In this document: in pieces, positions 42,507-51,354 of the stretch | Layout of the letters: every line of letters starts with the position of its first letter | How positions within the stretch are numbered: position 1 is the stretch's first letter | Source: an uncultured Vampirovibrio sp. | GTDB lineage: Bacteria; Cyanobacteriota; Vampirovibrionia; Gastranaerophilales; Gastranaerophilaceae | NCBI GenBank assembly: GCA_910584405.1 | Contig: CAJUAL010000001.1 | Coordinates: forward strand, 62,001-126,000 | Direction: 5' to 3' | DNA: 64,000 nt | Position numbers and translations under genes: made by a program | The notes under the pieces: generated by a model | Databases searched by the model: none | Seen by the model: the letters and a program-made list of their open reading frames with translations, nothing else | What the model was told of the DNA's origin: nothing

Positions 42507-43337
42507 TTACATATCAAGAGCGATATCAAGTGTTGGAGCTTTTGCAACGATTGCACTTGAAGAGATTATATCAACTCCGCATTCTGCAATTTTGCGTACG
42601 GTTTCAAGGTTAACGTTTCCGCTTGCTTCAACTGTTGCTCTGCCGTTTATCAGTTCAACCGCTTCTTTCATTTGTTCTAAGCTCATATTATCAAGCATTA
42701 TGATATCAACTCCAAGCGGCAGTGCTTCTTTAATTTGTTCGATTGTGTCGCATTCAAGCTCGATTTTGTGAGCGTGAGAAAGGTTTTCTTTAACTTTTTT
42801 CACCGCGTTAGTTACAGAACCTGCTACTTGAATATGGTTATCTTTAATCATTGCGCAATCTGAAAGGTTAAATCTGTGTAGTGCTCCTCCGCCGACTTTT
42901 ACGGAATATTTTTCAAATGCTCTAAAGTTTGGTGTTGTCTTCCTTGTATCGACAATTTTTGCTTTTAATTCACCGATTGCTTTTTGGTATTTGTTTGTTT
43001 CTGTTGCGATTCCGCTCATTCTTTGGATATAGTTAAGCGCAACCCTTTCTCCTAAAAGCAGGTATTTACCCGGCCCTTTAATTTTTGCTAAAACATCACC
43101 TTTTTGTATAGCGTCGCCGTCTTTATATAAAAGTTCTACCTGAACCTTGTCTGATAATACTTTAAATACTGTTTTAAAAACTTCAAGTCCGCAGATTATT
43201 CCTTCACATCTGGAAACTAAACGAGCTTCAAATATTTCTGTTTCTCCAAGGATACTTTCTGTTGTAACATCTCCGAATCCGATATCTTCCATTAAAGCTG
43301 ATTTAACGTGATCTTCTACATAAAAACTACTTAACAA
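42507..43337 (-). CDS. nadC: Nicotinate-nucleotide pyrophosphorylase (quinolinate phosphoribosyltransferase)
   Basis: 276 residues. DIGFGDVTTE near 20, the substrate loop with RKTTPNFRAFEKYSVKVGGG, and IKDNHIQVAG and ECDTIEQIKEA contribute the quinolinate and PRPP sites. It converts quinolinate to nicotinate mononucleotide. It overlaps nadB by 11 nt and follows it in the same operon, giving the order nadB-nadC. nadA is elsewhere (3252). Cytosolic. Confidence 0.95.
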   Translation of the reverse strand: MLSSFYVEDHVKSALMEDIGFGDVTTESILGETEIFEARLVSRCEGIICGLEVFKTVFKVLSDKVQVELLYKDGDAIQKGDVLAKIKGPGKYLLLGERVALNYIQRMSGIATETNKYQKAIGELKAKIVDTRKTTPNFRAFEKYSVKVGGGALHRFNLSDCAMIKDNHIQVAGSVTNAVKKVKENLSHAHKIELECDTIEQIKEALPLGVDIIMLDNMSLEQMKEAVELINGRATVEASGNVNLETVRKIAECGVDIISSSAIVAKAPTLDIALDM

Positions 43338-44907
43338 AACTATATTCTCCTTTATTTTTTGATATTATACTGTGTTGACATTTTTCGCTTGTGTTCAGGT
43401 AATCCAAACGATAATGTGCTCCGCGTGATTCTTTGCGGTTTAGTGCCGAATCAACGATTAATTTTGAAACAATTAGCATATTTCTTAACTCGTATTCTTC
43501 TTTTGTGTTACAAAAATCTTCGCGGTTAAATTCTTTACTTATTTTATTTAAACCTTCTTTTGCGATATTAAGTGATTGTTCGCTTCTATAAATTCCCGCT
43601 CCTGTCCACATCAAATCTTGCAGGTCTGATTTTAGTGATTTGACATTAACTGAACTGTTTGTTGTTTGGTTTTCGTAATGCTTAATTAGCGGGTAAGCTT
43701 TTTCAATCGGGGTGGAATTTTTAAGGTTTTCACTTACAGAATATGCGCAAACCACGCATTCTAAAAGAGAGTTGCTTGCAAGACGGTTGGCTCCGTGAAG
43801 TCCTGTTGAAGCGGCTTCTCCTATTGCGTATAAGTTTTTGACGGAAGTTTCGCCTTTAATGTTAGTTTTAACCCCGCCCATAAAGTAGTGCGCAGCGGGT
43901 GCTACGGGGATAAAATCTTTTGTAATATCAATCCCATGTGTGCTGCATTTTTTGGCTATATTAGGAAATCTTTTCAGAAGTTTTTCTTTTCCTATCACTG
44001 TTGCATTTAAATATACATGAGCGGTGTTATTTTTTTTCATTTCTGAAAAGTTTGCGCGTGCTACTATATCTCGAGGTGCAAGTTCGCGTTTTTCGTGGTA
44101 TTCGCTCATAAATTCGTGTCCTGATTCATCACAGAGTTTGGCGCCTTCTCCGCGGACTGCTTCGCTTATTAAAAATCTGTTTTCTTCATCGTCAAAAGCT
44201 AATGCTGTCGGGTGAAATTGTACAAATTCTAAATCCTGTAAAGCTGCGCCTGCTCTGTAGCATAGTGCAATCCCATCACCTGTTGCTCCTTTTGGGTTTG
44301 TTGTGTATTTGTAAAGCTGTCCGATACCGCCTGAAGCTATTATTACGTTATTTGAATAAATCGTTTCATATTCGTTATCTTTTAGAATAATAACTCCGCC
44401 GCAGGTATTATTTTCTACAAGCAGGTCAACGGCTGTTGTGTTTTCGTAAATTTTTATGTTTTTGTTTTCTTTAACGGCTTTACAAAGCGCAATTTCCATT
44501 TCTCTGCCTGTTGCATCTCCGCCCGCGTGAAGGATTCTGCGTACGGAATGCGCGGCTTCTTTTGTTAATGTAAATCTGCCTTCTTCATCACGGTCAAATT
44601 CTACTCCGAATTTTAACAGGTCTTTTACTACGGTGTCTGAGTTTTCGCTGATAAATTTAACAGTGTTAAGTTCGCTTAAACCCGCACCTGCTTTAATTGT
44701 ATCGCTGACATGGGATTCAACAGAATCTGATTTATTATCTTTTAATACTGCAACCATTCCGCCTTGAGCATAATAAGAATTACTTTCACCTAAGTCTGAT
44801 TTTGTGATAAGTAAAACCTCTCCGTTTTTTTCTGAAATTTTTAATGATGCATATAACCCTGCGATTCCACCGCCGATTATTACTGTTGAATAGTTGGAGT
44901 ATTTCAT
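43327..44907 (-). CDS. nadB: L-aspartate oxidase
   Basis: 526 residues, usual length. FAD motif VIIGGGIAGLYASLKIS at about 9-25, the fumarate reductase-type blocks SYYAQGGMVAV and HSVRRILHAGGDATGREME, FHPTAL, and HGANRLASNSLLE. It oxidises L-aspartate to iminoaspartate, the substrate of NadA. AAGGGAT precedes the ATG at 44907. The first gene of the nadB-nadC operon. Cytosolic flavoenzyme. Confidence 0.95.
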   Translation of the reverse strand: MKYSNYSTVIIGGGIAGLYASLKISEKNGEVLLITKSDLGESNSYYAQGGMVAVLKDNKSDSVESHVSDTIKAGAGLSELNTVKFISENSDTVVKDLLKFGVEFDRDEEGRFTLTKEAAHSVRRILHAGGDATGREMEIALCKAVKENKNIKIYENTTAVDLLVENNTCGGVIILKDNEYETIYSNNVIIASGGIGQLYKYTTNPKGATGDGIALCYRAGAALQDLEFVQFHPTALAFDDEENRFLISEAVRGEGAKLCDESGHEFMSEYHEKRELAPRDIVARANFSEMKKNNTAHVYLNATVIGKEKLLKRFPNIAKKCSTHGIDITKDFIPVAPAAHYFMGGVKTNIKGETSVKNLYAIGEAASTGLHGANRLASNSLLECVVCAYSVSENLKNSTPIEKAYPLIKHYENQTTNSSVNVKSLKSDLQDLMWTGAGIYRSEQSLNIAKEGLNKISKEFNREDFCNTKEEYELRNMLIVSKLIVDSALNRKESRGAHYRLDYLNTSEKCQHSIISKNKGEYSFVK

Positions 44908-45022
44908 ATATTTATCCCTTTTGTTTACCTTTTTCGGGCGTGTTTATTTTCCAAATATTTTATAACAAACAGTTTTTTTTTGCCAGTTTTTATAATAAAT
45001 ATCGAAAATAGGTTAGGGGTAA

Positions 45023-45319
45023 TTATTTAGTTGTTTTTAATACATAACGAGCCGCAGCCGTTGCAGGCTCTACAACACCGTCATGAAATCTTATCGGATA
45101 AATATCTGTCATATGTTTAGCATCATTTTTTACGATACAGGTATTTTGGGATAAAGAATTTGTACCTGATGAACATGAAACTTCCTTATTAGGTAAATCA
45201 ACGCCGTTAACATCAATAAACCCTGCACAAGATGCCATATTTGTTCCGCTGTAACCGTCTTTTAATACTTCTCCCGTATTTAATGTGCAAATATATTGAT
45301 TTAATATACACGAATTAAT
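45023..45319 (-). pseudogene. Broken prepilin gene, C-terminal fragment
   Basis: Open from 45319 to the TAA at 45023, about 98 codons, preceded in frame by a stop at 45322-45320. The reading (SCILNQYICTLNTGEVLKDGY, FIDVNGVDLPNKEVSC, IYPIRFHDGVVEPAT) has the FIDVNG..PN block and cysteines of the prepilins in this window but lacks the leader and pilin helix. An internal ATG at 45238 could give 71 residues but has no ribosome site. It is the remnant of a prepilin beside a divergent HTH gene, a decayed fourth cassette. Confidence 0.65.
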
Positions 45320-45385
45320 TTAATAATGCAACATTAATTAAATCAATTAATTATTTTTAGAAGAATACATGTAATTATATTAAGT

Positions 45386-45586
45386 ATGAGAATAATTACG
45401 GAATTGAAAGAAATTTTATATTCAAAAGGATTGACTTTAAAATATGTTGCCAGTCAATTGGAACAGGAATTAAATAAGCCTTACACCCTTGCAAACTTGT
45501 CAAATAAGCTCCGTAACGAAACTATCACCTATAGAGAAATGAAAATTATTGCTAAAATTATTGGCTGCACATTAGAATTAAAATAA
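45386..45586 (+). CDS. Small HTH protein beside the broken prepilin (cassette 4)
   Basis: 66 residues. Short helices (ELKEILYSKGLTLKYVASQL, LANLSNKLRNETITYREMKI) fit a lambda-type HTH of the LLM-phosphoprotein-like small class rather than a standard XRE. It is divergent from the pseudogene, like the other cassettes. TATATT ends 5 nt before the ATG and no Shine-Dalgarno is present, suggesting leaderless mRNA. Not certain to bind DNA. Confidence 0.6.
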   Translation: MRIITELKEILYSKGLTLKYVASQLEQELNKPYTLANLSNKLRNETITYREMKIIAKIIGCTLELK

Positions 45587-45724
45587 TAAATAAAATTCTT
45601 ACTCAAATTTTAAACCAAAAGTAACCGTATAAAATAATACTCCGCTTAAATAACCAAAAATCAGTTATGGCGAAAATATGTCGACCATATAATTAAGAAA
45701 AAATAACCCGTAAGGAGTAAAATT

Positions 45725-46393
45725 ATGTTAAATTCTTCAATAAAACTTCTGCTTGTAGAAGATCATAAACTAATGCGTGTAGGTTTAAAATCACTATTTG
45801 ATGAATTAGAAGGCCTAGAGGTTACTTCAGAAGCCCAAAGTGGTAAAGATGCGATAGAAAAATTCAAAACCACTCATCCCGATGTAATTCTTATGGACAT
45901 CGGATTACCTGATATTTCGGGGATTGAGGCGACAAAAAAGATTCTTGAACTTAATACTAATGCTAAAGTTATTATTTTAACGTCGCACCTGTCAGAGCAA
46001 GAGGTTCTGGATTCTTTGCAATCAGGAGCTTGCGCGTATGTTATGAAAGATATTAATACCGATATTTTGAAAATGATTATTCAAACGATAAAAGAAGGTG
46101 CAATGTGGATTGACCCGTTAGCGGTACCTATTTTACGCGACAAAAACTGTGGAATTGTGCCTCAGCGCCAAATGTCAAGGGCAATGTTTCGTGAACAGCA
46201 TTCAAATCTTACTCAAAGAGAGTATGAAGTGCTAAAGCTTGTAGTTGACGGAAAATCAAATAACGAAATTGCCGAAGCTTTAACAATTTCTTCCCACACT
46301 GCAAAAGCTCACGTTTGTAATATTATTCAAAAACTTGTAGTCGATGATAGAACACAAGCGGCAGTGAAAGCTTTAAAAGAGGGTTTGGTATAA
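45725..46393 (+). CDS. NarL/LuxR-family response regulator
   Basis: 222 residues. Receiver domain with acidic pocket LVEDHKL and phospho-acceptor D58 (VILMDIGLPD), switch residues in VIILTSH and YVMKD, then a LuxR HTH at about 160-215 (LTQREYEVLKLVVDGKSNNE, SSHTAKAHVCNIIQKL). No partner histidine kinase is adjacent, so it is an orphan here. AAGGAG lies about 8 nt before the ATG. A dyad-like TATGG/CCATA pair lies about 30 nt upstream. Ended by a strong terminator shared with nusA. Confidence 0.9.
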   Translation: MLNSSIKLLLVEDHKLMRVGLKSLFDELEGLEVTSEAQSGKDAIEKFKTTHPDVILMDIGLPDISGIEATKKILELNTNAKVIILTSHLSEQEVLDSLQSGACAYVMKDINTDILKMIIQTIKEGAMWIDPLAVPILRDKNCGIVPQRQMSRAMFREQHSNLTQREYEVLKLVVDGKSNNEIAEALTISSHTAKAHVCNIIQKLVVDDRTQAAVKALKEGLV

Positions 46394-46430
46394 AAAAGCG
46401 GTCGGGCAAATCTTGCCCGACCGCTTTTTT
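46392..46430. terminator. Bidirectional terminator between response regulator and nusA
   Basis: An 18-bp perfect stem (46392-46409 with 46413-46430), loop ATC, A tract and T tract at the two ends. Ends both convergent genes. Confidence 0.95.
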
Positions 46431-46443
46431 AACCTTTAAAGAA

Positions 46444-47694
46444 TTATTCTTCAACTTCTTCTGATTCTTCAGCAACATCTGATTCTGCTTCGATATCGCT
46501 TTCATCAAGAGCTTGTTGATTCATTTCTTCTTCGATTTCTGCTTGTAGTTCATCTTCATCAACAACATCTTCTACAGAAGTTTCAACTTCTTCTTCGTAT
46601 TCGTAGTTGTTAACGTTTTGACTTTCAGCTTGTTCCATTTGTGAAACTGATTTGATATCAATTTTCCAGCCTGTTAATTTGTGAGCAAGTCTTACGTTTT
46701 GACCTTCACGACCGATAGCAAGGCTTAATTGATCGTCCGGAACAACAACCATAGCTTCGTGTGCAAATTCATCATCTGCCATAATATCAACAGATACAAC
46801 TCTTGCAGGTGATAATGCGTTAACAATGTATTCAACAGGGTCTTCTGAGTATCTTACGATATCAATTTTTTCATTTTTAAGTTCAGATACGATTGTTTGA
46901 ATTCTGCTTCCTCTAGGTCCGATACAAGCTCCTACAGAATCTACTTCAGGGTCGTTTGACCAAACTGCAATTTTTGTTCTGTAGCCTGCTTCACGTGAAA
47001 TTGATTTAATTTCAACGATATTATCTTCGATTTCAGGAACTTCAAGTTCAAAAAGTTCTCTAACGATTTCAGCATGACCGTGAGAAACAATTACTTGTGG
47101 AAGTCTTGTTGTTTCTTTAACGTTTAGAACAAATACTCTGATTCTGTTGCCTGGTTTGTAGTATTCACCTGGAATTTGTTCTTTTCTTGGCATAATCGCG
47201 TCAGTTTTGCCGATGTTAACAATAACGTTGCGTCTGTCGTCAACTTTTTGGATTATACCTGTAATAAGTGTTCCTTTTTTGTCAAGAAATTCATTTAAAA
47301 CAAGGTTTCTTTCAGCTTCGCGGATTCTTTGGGTAAGAACTTGGTTAGCTGCTTGAGCTGCAATACGTCCGAATTGTTCAGGGGTAACTTCTAATTTAAC
47401 TTCATCACCCAACTCAACATCTTCGTCGATTTCTTTTGCTTCGGCTAAAGAAATTTCGTTGTCTTCATCTTCAACTGATTCTACAACGGTTTTACCTTTG
47501 AAAATACCGATTTCGCCTGATTGTTCATCTAAAAATGCTTCAACATTTTCGATTTCTTTTATTCTTAAATGTTTTTTATAAGCTGCAACCATAGCATCAC
47601 ATAAAGAAGATACAACAACTTCTTTAGAGATACCTTTTTCTCTTTCCAGCTCTTCGAAAACTTCGTTTAAGTTTCCTGCTCCGATTTTAATCAT
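46444..47694 (-). CDS. nusA: Transcription termination/antitermination factor NusA
   Basis: 416 residues: N-terminal RNA-polymerase-binding domain (1-125), S1 domain (about 135-200), two KH domains (about 230-345, with VGACIGPRGSRIQTIVSEL and LAIGREGQNVRLAHKLTGW), and a strongly acidic tail (about 370-416) instead of the two AR repeats of E. coli NusA. It modulates pausing, termination and rRNA antitermination. It follows rimP by 22 nt; the rimP-nusA pair is conserved, although infB is not next here. Confidence 0.95.
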   Translation of the reverse strand: MIKIGAGNLNEVFEELEREKGISKEVVVSSLCDAMVAAYKKHLRIKEIENVEAFLDEQSGEIGIFKGKTVVESVEDEDNEISLAEAKEIDEDVELGDEVKLEVTPEQFGRIAAQAANQVLTQRIREAERNLVLNEFLDKKGTLITGIIQKVDDRRNVIVNIGKTDAIMPRKEQIPGEYYKPGNRIRVFVLNVKETTRLPQVIVSHGHAEIVRELFELEVPEIEDNIVEIKSISREAGYRTKIAVWSNDPEVDSVGACIGPRGSRIQTIVSELKNEKIDIVRYSEDPVEYIVNALSPARVVSVDIMADDEFAHEAMVVVPDDQLSLAIGREGQNVRLAHKLTGWKIDIKSVSQMEQAESQNVNNYEYEEEVETSVEDVVDEDELQAEIEEEMNQQALDESDIEAESDVAEESEEVEE

Positions 47695-47716
47695 AGTGTT
47701 TTCCTTTCTATTTATA

Positions 47717-48199
47717 TTAATCTATATATAATTTTGCTGATTGAATATTTGACTTAGGGATTTGAATTTCAGCTCCGTCATCAAATCTGAAAAACGTTAA
47801 TCCTTCATTGTAATCATAATCAAGGATTTCGCCTTTAAAAATTTTTTCGGTTTCGCCAATTAGCGGTTCTTTTAATTTAATACTAATTCTTCTGCCTTTG
47901 AAGATGATAAATTCTTTTTCTGATTTGAATTTACGTTCTAACCCCGGAGATGATACTTCCAGATAGTATTTCACTGGGATTAATTCATCTAAAAAGTCTT
48001 CAAGGCTTCTTGTAACTTTCTCACAATCATCGAGTGTAACGTTGTGGTCTTTTGAATATAAGAAAATTCTCAAAAACCAGCGGTGATTTTCTTTTGAAAA
48101 GTCTATTTCAATAGGGATTAAGTTAAATCGCATGGCTGTGTTTTCAATGAGTGGTGTAATCGCGTTTAACACTTCTAATCTGTTAATATCTTGTTTCAT
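47717..48199 (-). CDS. rimP: Ribosome maturation factor RimP
   Basis: 160 residues. N-domain with DCEKVTRSLEDFLDE and YYLEVSSPGLERKFKSEKEF, the RimP signature, then an SH3-like C-domain. RimP assists 30S subunit assembly. AAGG precedes the ATG at 48199. The first gene of the rimP-nusA operon. A terminator for the upstream gene lies just before it. Confidence 0.95.
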   Translation of the reverse strand: MKQDINRLEVLNAITPLIENTAMRFNLIPIEIDFSKENHRWFLRIFLYSKDHNVTLDDCEKVTRSLEDFLDELIPVKYYLEVSSPGLERKFKSEKEFIIFKGRRISIKLKEPLIGETEKIFKGEILDYDYNEGLTFFRFDDGAEIQIPKSNIQSAKLYID

Positions 48200-48224
48200 A
48201 AAGTAACCTTTCCCTACTTAGTGA

Positions 48225-48253
48225 AAAAAAGAACGGGGTAACCGTTCTTTTTT
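48225..48253 (-). terminator. Terminator of the 48325-49719 gene
   Basis: AAAAAAGAACGG (48225-48236) pairs with CCGTTCTTTTTT (48242-48253) around GGTAA. The A/T arms work in both directions; it separates a minus-strand coiled-coil gene from rimP. Confidence 0.85.
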
Positions 48254-48324
48254 CTGTGCAATACTGCTTGCTCTTTTATTGTAATACATTAACTGCTAAT
48301 TGTAAAGTCTTTGTAAAGGTTTGG

Positions 48325-49719
48325 TTAAGATTCTGCTCCTTCAGGTTTATAATTTAATGCTGCTGTTAGATTTGATATCGTATATGATTGATTTTTACTG
48401 TTAACAATAGGTTCAGAACCTGCGGCTGATAGAGATGTTATTAAAGTACTCATTGTTGTAAATACAGCAGATCTTTCAGTATTTAGTTTCTTAAGTTTTT
48501 CACTACGTTTATCATCTTTTTTGTCATAATCATCACCATTTTTATCTACAGAAGCTTTTTTGATTTCTGCATCTAATTTTTTAAGTTTATCTAGTGCTTT
48601 TTTAAGGTCTTTATCTTGAGATTTTGCTAAGTCATATTTTTTATCTTTAACTTGATCTTCGAATTTTTTGATATCTTTGATTTCAGCTTTTTTAGTTTTC
48701 AGTTCATCGATTGTTGAGTCGCACTTAGTTTCAAGTTCACCAATAGCCGTTTCAGCTTTCTTAAGTTGTTCTTGCTGTTCTTTAAGTTCTTGTATTTGTT
48801 GTTCTAATTGTTGAATTTGTGCATCATTTACACCATCTTTGTTGTTGGCTTTTAATTGTGATAATTGTCCTTCTTTGGCACTTATTTCGCCTTTTATTTG
48901 TCCTGCTTTTGTTGTTATTTGGTTTTTGGCAGCAGGTAAGTCATTAGTTTTAAAGTTTCCGAATTTATCAATATCTCCGTCAATAGTTTCCATACTTTTT
49001 TCTAAGTCATTGCTGTCAAGAGTTGACAATGCTAAGTTATCAGTATTAAGATTTACACCAGCTAATTCAAAGCCATCTTTTGCACCTTCTTTGATTGAAT
49101 TTAGATCTTCTTTCGGGTCAAGTTTTTTATAATCAGAATCCAGATTAGTTTTCTTGGCTTTTACTTGTGATTCAAGATTATTTATTTGTGTAAATGATGA
49201 TACTCCTGACAGTTGTCCAGAGAAACTTGATGAATCAATATTTGCTGTGGAATTGCCGTTTGCAATTCCGTCAAGAACTTCGCCTGCTCCTGCTTTTGCT
49301 GTGCCTTTAAGACCATCAAATACACCCATTTTGTTAAGCATACCGAAGGTGCCGTTGACAAGTTGTCCTATCATTTGTCCTTTTTGGTATGCACCCATTT
49401 TGTTTGTTGCTTGGAATTGTTGAGTACCTTGTACTCCGCCAAGACTGCTTAGACCAACACTCGGAGTGAATCCGCGAGCATTCAGGCTTTGTCTTACACC
49501 TTGATAATTGTGTTTGCTTTGGTTTGGAGTTACTTTTACTCCCGGAACCCAATTTGATGAATGTTTTGCGTTAAGTTTGAAGATAGAAGAAGAGCCCGCA
49601 CTGTTGTAATTAGCCATATTTTTTGTGGCTTGTGCGGTCACACCTGTCTTACCCGTCTTACTTGTTCCGAAAGACGTGTTCATACCGGGTTTATTCAGTT
49701 TGTTTAAACTGATCGACAT
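48325..49719 (-). CDS. Coiled-coil protein, lineage-type hypothetical
   Basis: 464 residues. The N-terminal 140 residues are Gly/Ser/Asn-rich with a TSFG motif (GMNTSFGTSKTGKTG), the rest a long charged coiled coil (ISAKEGQLSQLKANNKDG, QQLEQQIQELKEQQEQLKKA) with a Lys/Asp-rich middle. No signal peptide and no membrane helix. It resembles structural or surface-associated proteins in layout, but no family is recognised. GAGAG precedes the ATG at 49719. Compare the SFKG segment in the protein at 56630. Confidence 0.6.
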   Translation of the reverse strand: MSISLNKLNKPGMNTSFGTSKTGKTGVTAQATKNMANYNSAGSSSIFKLNAKHSSNWVPGVKVTPNQSKHNYQGVRQSLNARGFTPSVGLSSLGGVQGTQQFQATNKMGAYQKGQMIGQLVNGTFGMLNKMGVFDGLKGTAKAGAGEVLDGIANGNSTANIDSSSFSGQLSGVSSFTQINNLESQVKAKKTNLDSDYKKLDPKEDLNSIKEGAKDGFELAGVNLNTDNLALSTLDSNDLEKSMETIDGDIDKFGNFKTNDLPAAKNQITTKAGQIKGEISAKEGQLSQLKANNKDGVNDAQIQQLEQQIQELKEQQEQLKKAETAIGELETKCDSTIDELKTKKAEIKDIKKFEDQVKDKKYDLAKSQDKDLKKALDKLKKLDAEIKKASVDKNGDDYDKKDDKRSEKLKKLNTERSAVFTTMSTLITSLSAAGSEPIVNSKNQSYTISNLTAALNYKPEGAES

Positions 49720-49832
49720 AGTTTTGCTCTCTTTTTATACTCTTAAATATATAAAAACATGCCAAAATGCGTGATTTCACATGGTTTGAAGTTTGTTACA
49801 TTTGTTTACATATACTTAATCCTTATTCTTTT

Positions 49833-49860
49833 TTGCAAAATTTAGTGTCCATGGTAAGAT
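49833..49860 (+). promoter_or_regulatory. Promoter ending 6 nt before der start
   Basis: TTGCAA (49833-49838), 16-bp spacer, TAAGAT (49855-49860), then GAATTT and the ATG at 49867. Transcription would begin at the ATG; there is no Shine-Dalgarno. Confidence 0.55.
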
Positions 49861-49866
49861 GAATTT

Positions 49867-51195
49867 ATGAAAAGAAAACCGATTGTAGCAATAGTAGGAA
49901 GACCAAATGTAGGCAAATCAACTTTTGTAAACCGTCTTGTCGGTGCAAGACATTCAATTGTTGACGATTTGCCAGGCGTTACGCGTGACAGAATTTATTT
50001 CGATGTTGAGTGGCAAAATAAGGCTTTCACTGTTATTGATACAGGCGGTATAATTCCGGGGGACGAAGATGATATAATGGTTTCGATTTTTGATCAGGCT
50101 AAGTTAGCTTGTGAAGAAGCTGAAAAAATTATTTTTCTCGTTGACGGAAAAGACGGTGTTAATCCTGTTGATTACGATATCGCAAATATCTTGCGTCAAT
50201 CCGGAAAACCGATATTTTTAGCGGTTAATAAGTGTGATAATCCTGATTCACTTATGATGACAAGTGATTTTTATTCTCTTGCATTGGGTGAGCCTTTAGG
50301 AATTTCTGCCCTGCACGGTTCAGGTGGTGTTGGGGACTTATTGGAACTTGTAACAGAAGACTTTGAAATACTTGAAGATGAGGAAGAGGATAAGCGTATA
50401 AAAATTGCGATTGTCGGACGTCCGAATGCGGGTAAATCTTCTATAGTTAATGCTTTGTTAAACGCTGACAGAGTTATTGTTTCTGATGTTTCAGGAACGA
50501 CAAGAGATAGTATAGACAGCTATGTTACATATAAAGACAAAGAATTTATTATTGTAGATACGGCGGGTATCCGTAAAAAGTCTAAGGTTGATTACGGAGT
50601 GGAAAAATTTGCGGTTGATAGAGCAATTCGTTCAATCAGAGAATGTGATGTTGCACTTTTGGTAATCGATGCGAAAGAAGGAATTTCCGATCAGGATAAG
50701 AAAATTTCATCAATTATTACAGAATCAGGTAAAGGTTTGATTGTTGCGATTAACAAATGGGATTTGATTGAAGAAAAACAGGCTAATACTATCAATAAGT
50801 TTGAAAAAGAATTAGCTGTAGATATTCCGTTTTTAAGTTTTGCACCGAAAATTTTTATCAGCGCGGTTACAAAACAACGTTTAAACCAGATTTTTGATAA
50901 GAGTACCGAAGTGTATGCTCAATGTACAAAACGTGTTTCTACAGGGCTTTTAAACAAAGTTATTAATGAAGCTTATGCGCTTAATCCTCCGACAAGTTTC
51001 AAGGGCAAGAGATTAAAGATTTATTATGTAACTCAGGCTAAAACGCAGCCGCCGACATTCATTCTGTTTGTTAATAACGAAGAGTTGTTAAAAGACAGTT
51101 ATAAACGTTATTTAGAAAATAAACTTCGCGAAGCTTTCGGATTTTTCGGAACTCCGATTAGAATTTCTGTTCGTGAGCGCGGGGGCAAGGAATAA
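49867..51195 (+). CDS. der: GTPase Der (EngA)
   Basis: 442 residues with two GTPase domains: first P-loop GRPNVGKS at about 10-17, second GRPNAGKS near 183-190, each with DTAG/DTGG and NKxD (NKCD, NKWD) motifs, then the C-terminal KH-like domain (LLNKVINEAYALNPPTSFKG). Der acts in assembly of the 50S subunit. Start ATG 49867 has no ribosome site, and the promoter -10 abuts it, so it may be translated from a leaderless mRNA. Confidence 0.95.
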   Translation: MKRKPIVAIVGRPNVGKSTFVNRLVGARHSIVDDLPGVTRDRIYFDVEWQNKAFTVIDTGGIIPGDEDDIMVSIFDQAKLACEEAEKIIFLVDGKDGVNPVDYDIANILRQSGKPIFLAVNKCDNPDSLMMTSDFYSLALGEPLGISALHGSGGVGDLLELVTEDFEILEDEEEDKRIKIAIVGRPNAGKSSIVNALLNADRVIVSDVSGTTRDSIDSYVTYKDKEFIIVDTAGIRKKSKVDYGVEKFAVDRAIRSIRECDVALLVIDAKEGISDQDKKISSIITESGKGLIVAINKWDLIEEKQANTINKFEKELAVDIPFLSFAPKIFISAVTKQRLNQIFDKSTEVYAQCTKRVSTGLLNKVINEAYALNPPTSFKGKRLKIYYVTQAKTQPPTFILFVNNEELLKDSYKRYLENKLREAFGFFGTPIRISVRERGGKE

Positions 51196-51354
51196 ATATT
51201 GGCATTGATAGTGTGTGGTTTGGTATATAACCTAGCCGCCTGGCTTCTGAGCTGCCTGGCTGCATCAAATTGGATAGACTCCGGTTCGAGCCCGGAGTGA
51301 CATAATCCGTAATGAACTTATCGTCTTATTAACTTATAGATTATTTGTCTAACT
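51196..51354. repeat. Intergenic stretch with palindromic repeat
   Basis: Between der and the radical SAM gene. ACTCCGG-TTCGAGC-CCGGAGT (near 51278-51298) with TGACA following is the same type as the dyad at 25926-25946. Nothing else recognised in the stretch. Confidence 0.55.

Noticed and set aside
51278..51298. CCGGTTCGAGCCCGG resembles a tRNA T-arm
   Set aside because: The 60 nt before it have no D-arm or anticodon arm and no matching acceptor strand, so it is not a tRNA; it is a dyad like the one at 25926.
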